DNA of 64,000 bases from Chlorophyllum brunneum (lineage: Eukaryota; Basidiomycota; Agaricomycetes; Agaricales; Agaricaceae). Shown here piece by piece: positions 44,524-56,100 of this stretch (the first letter of the stretch is position 1; each line of letters starts with the position of its first letter). The notes beneath the pieces are model-generated. The model worked only from the letters and a program-made list of their open reading frames with translations. It was not told the origin of the DNA and ran no database searches. A program made the position numbers and the translations under genes. The stretch spans positions 2,728,001-2,792,000 of the forward strand of contig OY756142.1 of NCBI GenBank assembly GCA_963576785.1, given 5' to 3'.

Positions 44524-45928
44524 TCAGGCCTCCTGTTGCTTCCGATCTTTTTCACCCGTTTGGCTTGATTCCTCTGACACTCGCTCTAATTGCGGGGTCA
44601 GTTCGACTGTGTGAACACCGCCACTGGCAAAAGTGGTTTCCGCTGCGCGACTATGGGCAAAGGCAATTCCACGTGATACACCAGAGCTTGTGCTGGTGTG
44701 CGTGATATCCGATCGACGATACGATGGGATATCAAAGTCGGGATGAGATGTGTTCCGGCCGCCAAGGATTGTAAAGCGGTTGTTGAGAAGGACCAACATT
44801 GAGACGCCATACAACTTCCCAAGGGAAAGTCCTGGTATGAGGTACCAGCTATTGACCACTTCAAAGAAGGTGAACGCAGTATATGTGATGGACAGCGCGG
44901 CTATTGAGACCGCAGTTAATACGAATCTCACATATGCAGTTGCCCTGGGGCTCACCAGTCATAAATCCAGTTTCAAACATCAACCGTTTGGTCCTGGTGA
45001 CAATAACTTGTGTCTCCTTGGACGCATTCCTCGCCCGAGCTGATAGAATCTGAGCGAGCGTTTCAGCAACGGTCCGCTGGTGAGAGGTGAGGGAAGGAAA
45101 CGCACAGAACAACACATGAATATCGCAATGATTGAATTACAAATTGCTCCTCCTAGCGCATAAATCTGACGACATCGTTTACTGAAATGAAAAGTGAAGT
45201 AGAACCTACTTACGATGGTTGGAGCATACGCCCGCAGGTCTGAATTGTCCGGTGGAATATTATGTATCGAGGCAGGTTTATGGACCAGAGCTGCAGAGAC
45301 AATTCCGGATAAAAGTTGTAAGAGTGCCAGCTGTAAACAGTCTGTTCAGAGATTCTCCTAATAATTTCACCGAGTTCAAATTGGACACACCGCAGATATG
45401 GTAGCCGTGATGAGCTTGTTCCCAGATATTGTGTAGATGCGATGTGCGTAAAATGACTGAACAATGATAGCAACTTGAGTTAAATATCAGAAACGAGGGT
45501 CGAAAGAAGTAGCTTCAGAATCAACACGAACCCACTGAATTGCTGACTGGTATATTGAGCCACATGAAGCCAAACCTATGAACGTCATGATTCTCTAACC
45601 AGACATTGCCGTCTGGTGTACAGAAAAGTGTGTAGAAATCACGAAGTGAAAAGGCAGCTTGGAGGGTTCCGACGATGAATACGGAGTACACAGTCCCTTT
45701 CGTCAATCGCTTGTCACTTGGGAAGGCCAGATAATAGAGGTCTAGGTCAAGGTTAGTATCCCCTCGACAGCAACAAGAGACACAGGCCTCACAAGTCTGA
45801 ACGATCAGAATACCATAGAGGAAAATATCCAAACAGTACCCAAAGAGCTGCGATTTTCTGTTAGGGGCCCACATAGTTGAAGTGAGAAAAGCAGGGATAC
45901 TCACAGCTGGCCCTCCTGCACCTATCAT
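44524..45928 (-). CDS. DUF6534-type seven-helix membrane protein, copy B
   Basis: Eight exons: 45928-45905, 45847-45793, 45741-45532, 45473-45391, 45330-45214, 45165-45106, 45049-44956 and 44900-44524; 339 residues. Landmarks parallel copy A: GYCLDIFLYGILIVQT, YYLAFPSDKR, TLQAAFSLRDFYTLFC, FGFMWLNIPVSNS, QSFYAHRIYTISGN, TRTKRLMFETGFMT and GLSLGKLYGVSMLVLLNNR. The last intron's acceptor seems to have moved: where copy A has its splice site, B reads AACTG, and splicing at the next in-frame AATAG (44901-44902) keeps the frame. The hydrophilic tail after the last helix is ~70 residues, longer than in A and rich in Ser/Thr/Glu. Function unknown; all exons are open, so it is probably a live gene. 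Confidence 0.8.
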
Positions 45929-46389
45929 CGTGGGCAAAGTAGAGTACAGGAATGGACGATCGTGGGAAGTGAATTCGCTGGCACCGGCAGTACAGATAAT
46001 TCGTTGCTTCTGAACGTGGGCTGCTACTGGCACAAGATTTCGAGCTCCCGCTCTAGGAAGGCTCGAAGGAGAAGAACGTGAGTCTTGGGCAATGGCGATG
46101 CATTTGTATTGGTCCGGTTCCCAGAGCATTTTGATCCATCATTTTCGTGATGGCCAGATATAATGCAGTGCAGCAGTACGTAGCATTGTTGGGGAATCAT
46201 GTTACAACGCATTCGATCAAATATGCATTACAAAAACCACATCTTACTAGTCTAGAACGAGTTCCAGCTTTGGCGACATTCCGACACGCTGAGGGTCTGT
46301 CTGCGACAGTCCAGATCAGGAGTATCACGTTAACATCGTGGAGGAGGGACTCCGAAGAGCCAACCCGATTTGCCAGCGCATTCCCTCAT
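45929..46389. other. Spacer between DUF6534 copies B and C
   Basis: 461 bp. The copy B frame stays open upstream of its chosen start to about 46129, so a longer N-terminus cannot be excluded, but the 8-residue first exon matches copy A. Nothing else is seen. Confidence 0.4.
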
Positions 46390-47858
46390 TTATTTGCGGT
46401 CCTCACTGGTCTCTCCACTCACTCGGGTATCCGTATCAGCGCCCACATTAATCTTGATGTCTCCACCCCATTGGCATGTCGTAACAGTTGGGGAGTTGGC
46501 AGCAAACACAAGATGCGACAAAGCCCTAGGGCCTGGATGCGTCAAAGGGATCGGGCCGCTCAAGGATGGGATGTTGAACGAGGGATCGCCAAGGTTCCGG
46601 CCATCCAAAGTAACCAATCGATTGTTGAGCATAACCAGCATCGAGTTGGCGTACAACTTGCTGAGAGTCAGGCCAGGGATTGTGAACCAGTTTGGCCATT
46701 CCATAGCCGATGTAACCACATATGCGATGCCCAGAAGAGCTATGAAATATCAGGGTTCTACTAGATTCATATTTAGGGAAAGGACGTACCTATTAGCAAG
46801 CCCGTTTCGAGGAGGAACCGATGTATTCGTGTGATATGATCTTGAGCTTTTCTGGGAATGCCTCGTAGCTGTTTCCACAGCTGTTATCGGAATTCGGTCA
46901 AGGACTGGAGATGGATCAAACAACAAACAGCTCACGAAAATAATCATATAGCCAGCTATCAGAACATCACATGTGGTTCCGAGTAGGCCCCAAACCTAGT
47001 GGTACTGTTAAAACAGTTCAGTGCAACGAGAAATCAGACTCACTAGTGCATTGGTTGCCGTCGAGGTTTCAATGTCCGGTCGTGCAATTATGCGCCGAAC
47101 GCCAGGCCTATACACCACCGCAGCAACATAGATCCCTGTGACCAGCTGAGAGAAAGACAACTGATTTATGTGTGTCAGATCCCGCATTTAAGCGCTAGGG
47201 ACTGACTCACTGTTGTGATAATGATTGGGAAAACCTTTCGTTTTAATATGGTCCAGATTCTGTATGCGTACATCGACTGGAAGATGAAGGCGACTAGAGG
47301 TTGAGGTACGAGAGGCTTTCAACTTTGTGTGTCCCGAAATGTGCGACTAACTCTCACCAGTGGCCGTGCTTGTGGGTATAGTCAACCACATGAAGCCAAA
47401 GTTGTGTGGATCAAGTGATCCAGAGAGGTAGTCGTTTCCCTCGGTGGTGCAGAATAATGCATGGAAATCATGGAGAGCGAATATGGTTTGCAGTGTCCCG
47501 ATGATGACAACAGAGGAGACTACCGCTTTCAGAATCGCCTTGTCATGGGGAAAAGCCAGGTAGTATATGCCTAGAGGTTGGGTTAGGTGTGGGGGTCAAG
47601 CTTTGGTCGGAATGCTGACCGGCTTGGAAGAGGAGAATCCCATAGAGGACAACATCCAGCGAGTTCGCGAATAACTAAGGTTGCCGAATTTGAGATGCTG
47701 TTGTGTGGGTGTGCGATCTGACATACGATTTGTGGAGGTAATATGTCTGGCACCTCATCAGGAATACTGAGATCTCTGGAAATTGTGGGTTGTCAAGACT
47801 GAGTGGGAGCGTAGAGGTTTTGATCTCAGACGGACCTTCTCAAGGCGATGACCGACAT
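46390..47858 (-). CDS. DUF6534-type seven-helix membrane protein, copy C
   Basis: Nine exons: 47858-47836, 47775-47727, 47674-47620, 47570-47358, 47293-47211, 47160-47044, 46995-46936, 46880-46790 and 46739-46390; 346 residues. From the third exon on, exon sizes (55, 213, 83, 117, 60, 91) copy those of A and B. Landmarks: YYLAFPHDK, TLQTIFALHDFHALFC, FGFMWLTIPTSTA, QSMYAYRIWTILKRK, VWGLLGTTCDVLIAGYMIIF, IHRFLLETGLLI and GLTLSKLYANSMLVMLNNR. It differs by a longer N-terminus (24 residues before helix 1, from an extra small first exon; the donor GTCCGT is weaker) and a 70-residue hydrophilic tail. All junctions keep frame, so it is probably functional. Role unknown. Confidence 0.8.
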
Positions 47859-48366
47859 ACGAAGATTTACTCTCTTGGTTTGCTCAAGGAACGAGGGATG
47901 GAGATGGCGCCGTGTATAGTACGATAGTCGTTGCAAGAAGAGTGGGTTGGGGGTATTTAATGGGATTGGTGCCTAAGGCCCTGCCGTTAACGGGCCCAAA
48001 GATAGTGACAACCAGGTGACAACAGCCCACTATTGAAGTGATTCTCGATTCTCGCGTTGCGGTTTGAATCATTATTCCATCAAGTAGGCAACCATAATGA
48101 TGTCAAGTTTCAGGAAGATCAGTTATGAGATTTTTCCCTAGCCAAGTCCCGGGACGTCGGTAGCCTTGCGGTGAGAAAGTGGAATATCAGCCCAAATATA
48201 CACAGGAGACCAAAGGAAAGATCCGGCGGCTGCAATGGCCGATTTAGGCTTTAAGCTCCATGCATGGCAATCTCACAAGGGAGCTAAGGCGGTAGTTCGT
48301 GATCTGATGGGTGACCAGGCCTCTTCCTTCAAAATTCTGGTGTTCAATTGTGAAACATTCACACAC
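47859..48366. other. Spacer between copy C and the decayed copy D
   Basis: 508 bp holding the presumed promoter of copy C. A plus-strand open frame at 48235-48477 overlaps the pseudogene antisense and has no domain support. Confidence 0.45.
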
Positions 48367-49300
48367 TCAGTGGTCACGGAGCTCTGTCGGGAGCTTCCCC
48401 TTTCCTCGGTGGCAACTGTGCCAACGACTGAACGCGCAAAAGCTATACTTTGTCAAGGCGGGGGCCATGCCGCGTGAATAGGATAACTGCGGGGACGGGT
48501 CCTTGGCGTTGTGTCCGTCTTCTGAGATGAACCGATTGTTGAGTATCGCCATCGTGGAATTCGTATACAAGTTGCCGAGAGTGAGACCAGGCGTCATGAA
48601 ACAGTTCCGGGTACAGTCAGGGTCATTGATCTTGAACAATCGTCGTTGGGGCTGGTTATGACGAAGTCAGCCACGACAACCAAGCACGGGTCAGCAGCAA
48701 GTTACCGGAGGCTGTCCCGGTTTCGACCAAGGCACGAATCATGCGTGTAACTCGCACCTGTGTATCTTTCATAGTGTTCCCCATCTGGTGGATCAGCGAT
48801 ACATGGTTTGAGACTGTACCAGCTTTTTCCTATGGGGTGGGGAACATATGGCATGTCCAGTCCGCGGCGAGCTGCTATGCTGCCCCAAACCGTGCAGACC
48901 CGTGGTGACTATCAGGGGTGTTCGGATACACATGAAGAGGGTTCAAGAACGACGATATCTACAGCGGCGGTGAAGTGTTTAGTGGGCGCAATTAAGTAGC
49001 TCATAGCGTGTGGCGGCTGAATAAAGGCCAACTTTTTCAAAAGTGAGCTCTCAGTTGGACGCTGGAGGGTTTATGAAAGCTTACAAGGGAAACAAGCAGC
49101 GCACTCCAACTTTGCTGCAAAACAATATATGTACGATACGCGTACAATAGATTCCACGACAAATGCGGCTAACACACAACGCTTGTCAGATACCACAGAT
49201 CCGAATATTCACGTACCACTTTCAACACTTCAACAATTGTAATCGACATGTAACCGAAGGAATGCAGGTCGTCGAAAGCTAAGTAATGATGAATGTGCAT
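48367..49300 (-). pseudogene. Decayed DUF6534 gene, copy D
   Basis: Remnants in the expected order, right to left: YLAF plus a region like the start of exon 3 with its second half deleted (about 49300-49205); an exon matching the 83-nt exon of the other copies but 84 nt long, so it shifts frame after its seventh codon (YAYR is readable only in the next frame); a scrambled VWG exon; a well-preserved exon (QMGNTMKDTQVRVTRMIR, VETGT near 48740); and the terminal GLTLGNLYTNSTMAILNNR exon. The last two exons no longer join in frame by normal splicing. Helix 1 and the start were not found. Its place at the end of the array fits an older duplicate under decay. It is recognisable as a relic, not a product. 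Confidence 0.75.
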
Positions 49301-49519
49301 ATAAATCATGGTATTCCATTAGATGTCTATATAGTACCCGAAATATAAGCATGAACCTTGGCTCTGGTCAGCCATCCAACCCTTAGAGGGTAAGTTCAGA
49401 CAATACCGGGAGTCCTGATCTTGTGTGTGCGGTTGCAGTAGAGGCCCATCGATCTGAATCACATGACTGACTAGTCAACCCGAGCGTGACACCCGAAATT
49501 TCGCGTCCTTCAAAGTGCG

Positions 49520-51246
49520 ATGTCGGTGTTGGCGGGCACAACCAAACGTGCTCTCGCTCGAGCAGGCGCCTTTCCCTGCTCTACACCCCATCTAACCGTC
49601 CTAGCAGAGTCAAGGAGATATGCCAGCAGAAAGCGAGCGCTGGCCAGAGATGCCAGTACGTCCAGCTTCTTCATTGAGAATATACCACTCACAATGCTTC
49701 TCAGAGAAAACTGCCGGTGTGCAGCGAGATTCAACGGGCAAGCCTATCCAAGCAAGGAGAGAAAAAACACCTCCCGTGGGTCTTCACCCTTCACCTTTCG
49801 CCGCGTGTTGACCTCTCCTTGTCTAGTTGTTTACGCCCCTACCCGTGGCTCAGCTCGGAGCACCTGTGTTCGAAACAGACTCGAGGCCCGCCGTGAAACT
49901 TGCGCCTTTCTCCACTGTACCTTTTCTTGCGTTTTAATCCTGTACGGGTGACTAACCCCGACTATCCGTAGACAACTGTCACCAGAGAAAATGTCGGACA
50001 AGCCATGGAATTCTCAAGCACAAATGATACAAGGGCACACTTTGGGCTCCCAAAGGAAGTCTGGAAAGATGTTCGTACTCACCCCCGACCTCCACCGCAC
50101 GTGGAATACTCACGACTGTGACCAGTTCAAACTTTTAGGTGAACCATGTTCAGTTATTCGGGATGCAACTATCGATACAGTCGAAATCCTATCCGGGGCT
50201 TCCGAAAGCGGGTTATCGAGTAAAGACACCAGGCTGGTCTTCAGTGGAGCTAGTGGTTGTGGAAAAAGTTATTTGTTATTACAGGCCGTCGAATGGGCTC
50301 TAGCAAATAACTGGGTCGTCATGTACATCCCTCGCGGCACGTCTCTTCCTCAATCTCATCAACTCCCCGAAATCTGAGATTTACTTACAGCCGTAAACCT
50401 CGTGAATTCAACAACACCATATACGTACGACCCTCGTACCCAAACCTTCCTCCAACCCGAAGCCACACACCAAATCCTTCACCGAACACGCGAAGCGAAC
50501 AAAAAAATCCTCCGATCCCTCAAAATCAAATCTCCGCTCATCTCGGATGGTGCGAGACCAATCCCAGCAGGAACGAGTTTATACGATATGATGGATATCC
50601 CTCGTGAAGAAGTGAGCAGGGCTCCTCTAATCTTGAATTGGTTTATGTCAGAGCTTGAAGGGCAATCTACGTAAGTTTCCGCAGTCCATTCATGAATGGA
50701 CTTGTGATTATCTATTTATTTGGTTCTATCCCTTCCAGACACCCCGTCCTTCTCGCCATAGATGACTTCCAAGCCCTCTTCAACCGTTCATCCTACCGAG
50801 ACCCTCACTTCAAACCAATCGCACCCTACCATCTCTCCCTTCCACGTCTCTTCCTGTCCTACATCTCCGGTCGTTGTTCTTTCACTAAAGGCGCAATCAT
50901 CGGCTCACTAGATTCCTCCGACCCACTATTTCCCATCACACCAGAGCTCCGAGAAACTCTCAATATTGGAATGTATGGGGGAAATGATATGGGAAAACCT
51001 ACTGTGCCATGGCCGTATGTTAAACGATCAAGGTTTTTGAGTGAGTATGCGGATGGGTTGAGGAATGTTAGAGTTCCAAGCAAGTTGAGTGTGTCCGAGG
51101 CTGGGGGTGTGTTCGAAGTTTGGATGAAGCATAAGGTGTTGGGATCGAGAGCTTATGAGGAGTTGTTTATGGCGAAGTATGTTGAAAGTGCGGGTAATGC
51201 AAGGGATTTTGTGTGGAAGGGATTGTTGAGAACTTTGCAGACTTAG
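49520..51246 (+). CDS. RSM23: Mitochondrial small-subunit ribosomal protein mS29 (DAP3 homologue)
   Basis: P-loop GTP-binding protein of the mitoribosomal small subunit. Exons 49520-49655, 49705-49775, 49827-49930, 49972-50336, 50391-50670 and 50739-51246; 487 residues. The N-terminus is a long Arg/Ala presequence. The body has EPCSVIRDATIDTVEIL, the P-loop SGASGCGKSYLLLQA, VMYIPR-AVNLVNSTTPYTYD, and a Walker-B-like VLLAIDDFQALF, all diagnostic of RSM23/DAP3. Intron 4 (50337-50390, 54 nt) begins GC. No GT in the right phase exists nearby, and only this GC-AG splice gives IPRAVNLVNSTTPY. Exons 2-3 were set by frame, branch site and the typical P-V-F-E segment; they are the least certain part. 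Confidence 0.9.
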
Positions 51247-51941
51247 GGTGAAGTAGCTTATTTTGCGAGTCGGAGTTTATCTAATAAATATCCCCCTGCT
51301 GGAGGTTTTTTTGAACAAGCATGGTAATAATTGTGCGATAGCAATCCCTGTTGTCCCGCCTACTTCCAAAGCATCACGCTCGGATGCCCTCTTACACCTA
51401 CAGCTCCATTAGTCGACTGTTGTATTGGCTTATGTTTATACTTAAATTTGATTTTTTTCAGACTCCAGAAATCATATAACGGTGAAACTTGGCACCGTTG
51501 GGAAAATACAAGGTACATGTACCTCAAACGGGCCTGAGCCGTGATGGCTGAGGGGATGAAGCTGGTCTGTTACATCGTGACAACCCAGACAAAAGCAAAA
51601 GTCACTTGTGGCTCTCATTGTTCCAATCCCAGCATTAAGGACCAAGCGGTCAGCACTCCAGCACATCCAGAGATACCTTGGGGCTAGTATCTTCCGTTAA
51701 AGTCACCTGTCTTTTTCGACTCAAGCCACATTGATTCCCAAGTTTTCTGGTCTGGGTCGTTTGGGGTCAACAGTCTGCCGTGTAGTGACTCTGTCGAGTA
51801 TTCCTGTGCCGCCAGAGCACAGCAACGAAAAGACAAAAGCGACACAAATACTTGAAATTTGTTGTTTCCTTCTTGTATATATATGTATATCGCTACTGCT
51901 TCCCATTTTTAGATCCCCTCTCAACGTTACCTTGAACGCCT
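51247..51941. other. Intergenic: RSM23 3' flank and orphan promoter
   Basis: No gene is supported. A TATA-like run (TATATATATGTATAT, about 51876-51890) lies roughly 60 bp before the next ATG and may be its core promoter. Confidence 0.4.
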
Positions 51942-53405
51942 ATGACAGAACAACACTGCTCGGTGCCTCCTCCTTTGTCACCAATGTCGAAAAACGCGAT
52001 GCGGCGAGTGATTCTCGATAGATGGCATAGAAGTCACCCCGATTTCTTGTCACTGCTTGTCAGTATCCTCCTTCCTCCAGGCGAAACCCGATCCACGGTC
52101 TCTACTTACGTTCACTCGGAGGAATTTACTCTACATCTCATAGAAGACCTCTTGACTCGGGGCCCAACCGGTAAAACGAGCGTCCAATCGTTTGGTGGCG
52201 CAAAGACCTGGGACACTTCGTCATCCAGCCAACCTCCATCTGTTAGCCCCGCTCAACTCACGCTTAACCAACAACCTGCTGCCTCTACTCCCTCTCTCAC
52301 ACAAGGAACGCGACCTCAGCTTTCTACACTCGACCCCCAGTCTGTTCTACTACAAGCCGAAATTCAGGCTACTAACCGGATATTTCATACGCCATCTCCT
52401 CAAGAAAACAATCCCCGTGAAGATACAGTTTCTGCCTCAAAGCTCAGTGTGCCTCAGAACTGTCCTTCCAATGATCGCCACGTCTCGTCTCAGATCGTTA
52501 CCCCACCTGGGCAGGACACTAGTCTGCACCCACCACAACATTCCATGATCTCTCCCATGCTGCATGACCTACGAGTCGACTTTCTAAGTCAAACGATGAT
52601 TGATATGCTTTGTAACACTACACCGGTGCGGGATCAAGCGAAGGTATCATTCGACTGCCCGCCACCCTCTTCAACTGTCGCACCGAAACCAAATCCTCAA
52701 GCAGGACCATCGCGGGATCAACCTTCGTGGCAGCAACCACAGCAACATGGGGGATTCCAGCCAAAAACGCCACAATACAACCCATCATCGGAGTTGGTCT
52801 CGCCATCGTCCTTTTTTGTCCCTCAAAATACAACAGAAGTACCCGTGCGTACAAATAGGTAAGCTAATGTGATGATATGAATCGTCCACCTAAACCTTTC
52901 TACTAGCAGAATCGGCCGTGCGACCCCATCGCAATTAAACGCAGACGCACATAACTGGTTACGGAACATGAATAGCACCCCTATCTCTAGTAGAACGCCT
53001 ACTCCCGTGGCCCCAGGAGTCCGACCTAGTCACGGATCGACCACCGGGCCTTCCACTCCCAGTACTACCACTCTCGCTGATTGGACTCCAAGTCCCACGA
53101 CCATGGCCCCTATCCCACAAGTCGTCGTCACACCCCCTCAAAGGGGATCATCCTCAGTCCGATCCAGAGCCACAAACAAAACCTCTCGTGCTCAAAGCTC
53201 GAAACCCATTCCTGCATCAAGGAAAAGGGTAAGAGAAGATGCTATTTCTCCGCATTCTGCACAAGGTGAACCTTCTGCGAAGAGAATAAAGCAAACTGAG
53301 GCAGGCCGAAGTGGTGCTAATACAATAACAACCTCAAGCTTTGTCACATCAAGTACCGAGGGGGTTCAAATGAGCCAAATAGGACAATGGCCACAACAGC
53401 ACTAG
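51942..53405 (+). CDS. Hypothetical protein, Ser/Pro/Gln-rich, probably nuclear
   Basis: Exons 51942-52858 and 52910-53405; 470 residues; the intron has a GTAAGC donor and keeps frame. Residues ~15-75 look folded (RRVILDRWHRSHPDFLSLLV, then an acidic EEFTLHLIEDLLTRG helix). The rest is low complexity with many Ser, Pro, Thr and Gln. Near the C-terminus are two basic clusters (SRKRVRED and SAKRIKQ) typical of a bipartite nuclear localisation signal. No enzyme, zinc-finger or membrane motif is visible. I do not recognise the family. It could be a lineage-specific transcription-associated or scaffold protein; the helical N-terminus is the part worth searching. The second exon begins at 52910, although 52968 also offers an ATG. 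Confidence 0.6.
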
Positions 53406-53768
53406 TCCTGAGCGTTGAGCGCTGATGCTTGGGTCGGACATAATTGTGGCGGCGTTCTGTGATAAAAATTGAACTAGCTATTGCGCCACGATTTTGTCCA
53501 AGGAATAGGGTGGATTAATCATTAATGGGAAGCTTGATGCGTCGCGTGTACTTTTCTTCTTGCTTAATTATTACAGATCTAATACCACATGGCTTCCTCG
53601 GATATGTAGGTTCAGTGTAAAGTTTAAACGAGAAGATTCGCGTGGACGCGAGCGGCATGACTTCTCTGCAGTGCTAGCACCAATTACTACACTGAGAGCA
53701 TGAACCCAAATAACGAAATCGTTCAAAGCAGAAACAAAATAAAAAATCCAACGAACAAAACACCTCCA
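53406..53768. other. Convergent 3' flanks of the orphan and SWD1
   Basis: 363 bp between two convergent genes, A/T-rich near 53500-53580. Nothing coding is supported. Confidence 0.5.
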
Positions 53769-55987
53769 TCAAACACCAATCTCCTCTGCCAACTCTGCCG
53801 CACCTTTACTCACACGCATCTTCCATCCTCTCTCATCATCATCCTCATCTTCCTCCGCCCACATAACATCTTCATCCACACCACCTTTCCCACCCAATTT
53901 CCCTCCACCTCCCACCTTACCCACTTCTTTCCCCTTTAACGGCGAAGTAGTAGTAGTACCACCGCTATTCGGCATTTTTGAGTTTGCTTTTGTAGTATGA
54001 TTATTGTTGTTGGATGTTGAAGCAGATGAAGAAGGTTTCGTTCCAGACGTCGATCCCGTAGAAGTATTCAAACTGCGTTTGGGGACTATAGGTGATAAAT
54101 CTGGTGGAGTATCCATACCATCCACGTCAACCTCTCGTTCTTCCGATTTCATCTTGCGTTCCTGCATCGCTTCCTCATCTTCCTTTATTTAAATGGTTGG
54201 GAAAATCCGTCATGGGGATTTGATAAGTGGACGTACGATATCAAATTCATCTTCTCTCTCCTCATATTCGATATTCTCATCCACTTCTTCGAATCCACCT
54301 GCAAACGCACCCCATCTTTCTGCTTTGGGACAATGCCAGATGAGGATATTACCGTGTGTTGTCGTTGACGCTATCAAAGATTTTGCAGGGTGCCACTAGA
54401 GTAAAGTACAGATCGACAAAAGGTGCAAGGGGTGGAAACGGCAAGTTCCCGACAAAGTATGAGTTATTGATTGACGCATGAAATACCGCGAAACGTGCGT
54501 ATATGTGTGAAGGGATAACGACAACATCAGTGAACCCCTCATACTAGCGCTCAAACGAAATCCACGCACGTGTATATGCACCAAAGGTTCTCTTCCACCA
54601 TCCAACGCAGTAGAAAACTGTCCATCGTTTGATAAATCCCATATATATATCTTGTGTGTCGCGGGATCACCAGAACCTGCAATATATCAGAACCACCCAT
54701 AGCATACTTTTTAGACATTTGCATACCACCAGCTAACCACTCCCCATCCGGACTATACGCCATAACATGCCAGGCGGTTTTATTAATGGGATCATTAAAC
54801 CTATGCGTCGGTTCCAATTCCTGTTCATTGACTTGAAATTCAACAAGTTTATCTTTCAACACGTCTGGTGTTTGATAGTTTGGGATTGTGAATTGTCGAA
54901 GAGTTCTGTCTGATGAATTCGTCACCAGTCGCCTGTGGAAATGAATGTCGAGAGGAGAGAGAGAGAGAGAGAGAGAAGAAGACGTACCGTCCGTTTTTTG
55001 TGAAATCCAAACTTTTCATGGTACCGGTACCAGTGATTTTATGTCTCCCAACCATCTAATAATATCAAATCAGAGAGACAAAGGAAGGAGAAAAACAACA
55101 CAACTGACGGTTTTCGTCCGTGTATGAAATACCAACAACATCCCATTCGCAGTCCCCGCATACACATATCTCCCTGAAATATCGAATCTCGCAACTGTAA
55201 TCGGTGACCTACACCATATGAACAAAAATGATACAAAAAGACACAAACACGATGCTTACCTCTTGATATCTCGTGTAGCAATCGAAGAAGACGACTCTTC
55301 TTCTCCTTCTTCCCTCTCCCTTTCCCTTTCCCGTTCTCGTTCTCTTTCCAAAGAAGAAACAGAACAATTCAAAACCAACATATCACAAAGTTCCACCCGA
55401 CCTCTATACTCTTTCCTCACATCCGTCACAAACAATTCTCCCGTCGATAACAACGCCAATATAATCTTACTATAACCCTTGTGTGAGAGGATGAGAGGTC
55501 GAGTAAGGAGGGAAATACCTATTTCTCGGATGAAATCCAGCACTCATAACTGGTGAATCAAACCTCACAGTTCTCAACCTCTGCATTGGTTCATACTTTG
55601 CCGCCAAATCCCACACAACAACGTTCCAATCCTTTGACGAAGTAAGTATATACCTCCCATTCCTCGACCAACTATATGCGTGTTATACCAAAGTAACATA
55701 AAAGGGTAAAAACTTACTCGATACTAGTCAACCCTCTAACATGTCCATCCAGCACTCTCACCGGAGCCTTGGTCTCCAGATCCCATATCACAACACTTCC
55801 ATTCTGTTTCCCAGCCGCAATCCATCTTCCTGTAGGATCGAATTTTGCAAAGAGTGCGGAAGCAAGAAGAGAGGTTTGAATTGCTGTTGGGTGTGTTATC
55901 TGAAATGGGTCTGTAGTCTGTGTGTGTTAGACGAAAGAAGGAATATGGAGAGAGAGAGAGAGAGGCGTAACTGATGACATCGTTCAT
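53769..55987 (-). CDS. SWD1: COMPASS subunit SWD1 (RBBP5 homologue)
   Basis: WD40 subunit of the COMPASS histone H3-K4 methyltransferase. Ten exons: 55987-55972, 55910-55718, 55671-55519, 55469-55260, 55208-55109, 55055-54988, 54932-54727, 54676-54570, 54395-54237 and 54182-53769; 541 residues. The N-terminus MNDVINPFQI is short as in SWD1. WD units include FAKFDPTGRWIAAGKQNGSV, RNGRYILTSSKDWNVVVWDL, RFDISGRYVYAGTANGML and SLDFTKNGRRLVTNSSDRTL. The family-defining segment follows: HRFNDPINKTAWHVMAYSPD, IYIWDLSN, LVHIHWHPAKSLIAS, and the acidic EENIEYEEREDEFDI-type stretch (here ENIEYEEREDEFDI). The C-terminal ~125 residues are acidic, then Ser/Gly-rich. Introns 1 and 6 contain GA microsatellites. 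The last acceptor is AAG. Confidence 0.92.
54955..54975. repeat. (GA)n microsatellite in SWD1 intron 6
   Basis: An alternating GA run of about ten units on the plus strand; on the sense (minus) strand of SWD1 it reads as a CT tract within the intron between exons 6 and 7. A shorter GA run near 55949-55964 lies in SWD1 intron 1. Such tracts vary in length between strains and may double as pyrimidine tracts for splicing. Confidence 0.8.
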
Positions 55988-56100
55988 GGTCGTTCGAGAA
56001 CAAGAAAAAAGTCACACATTGCTGTGATCAGACCATTGATTGATTTGCACGAAAAACTCTAATAAAAATCCGACTATAATACTACTTATAATACAGAATA

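Noticed and set aside
45929..46129. N-terminal extension of DUF6534 copy B
   Set aside because: The frame is open, but copies A and E have an 8-residue first exon with the same splice position. The extension is hydrophilic and unlike the family.
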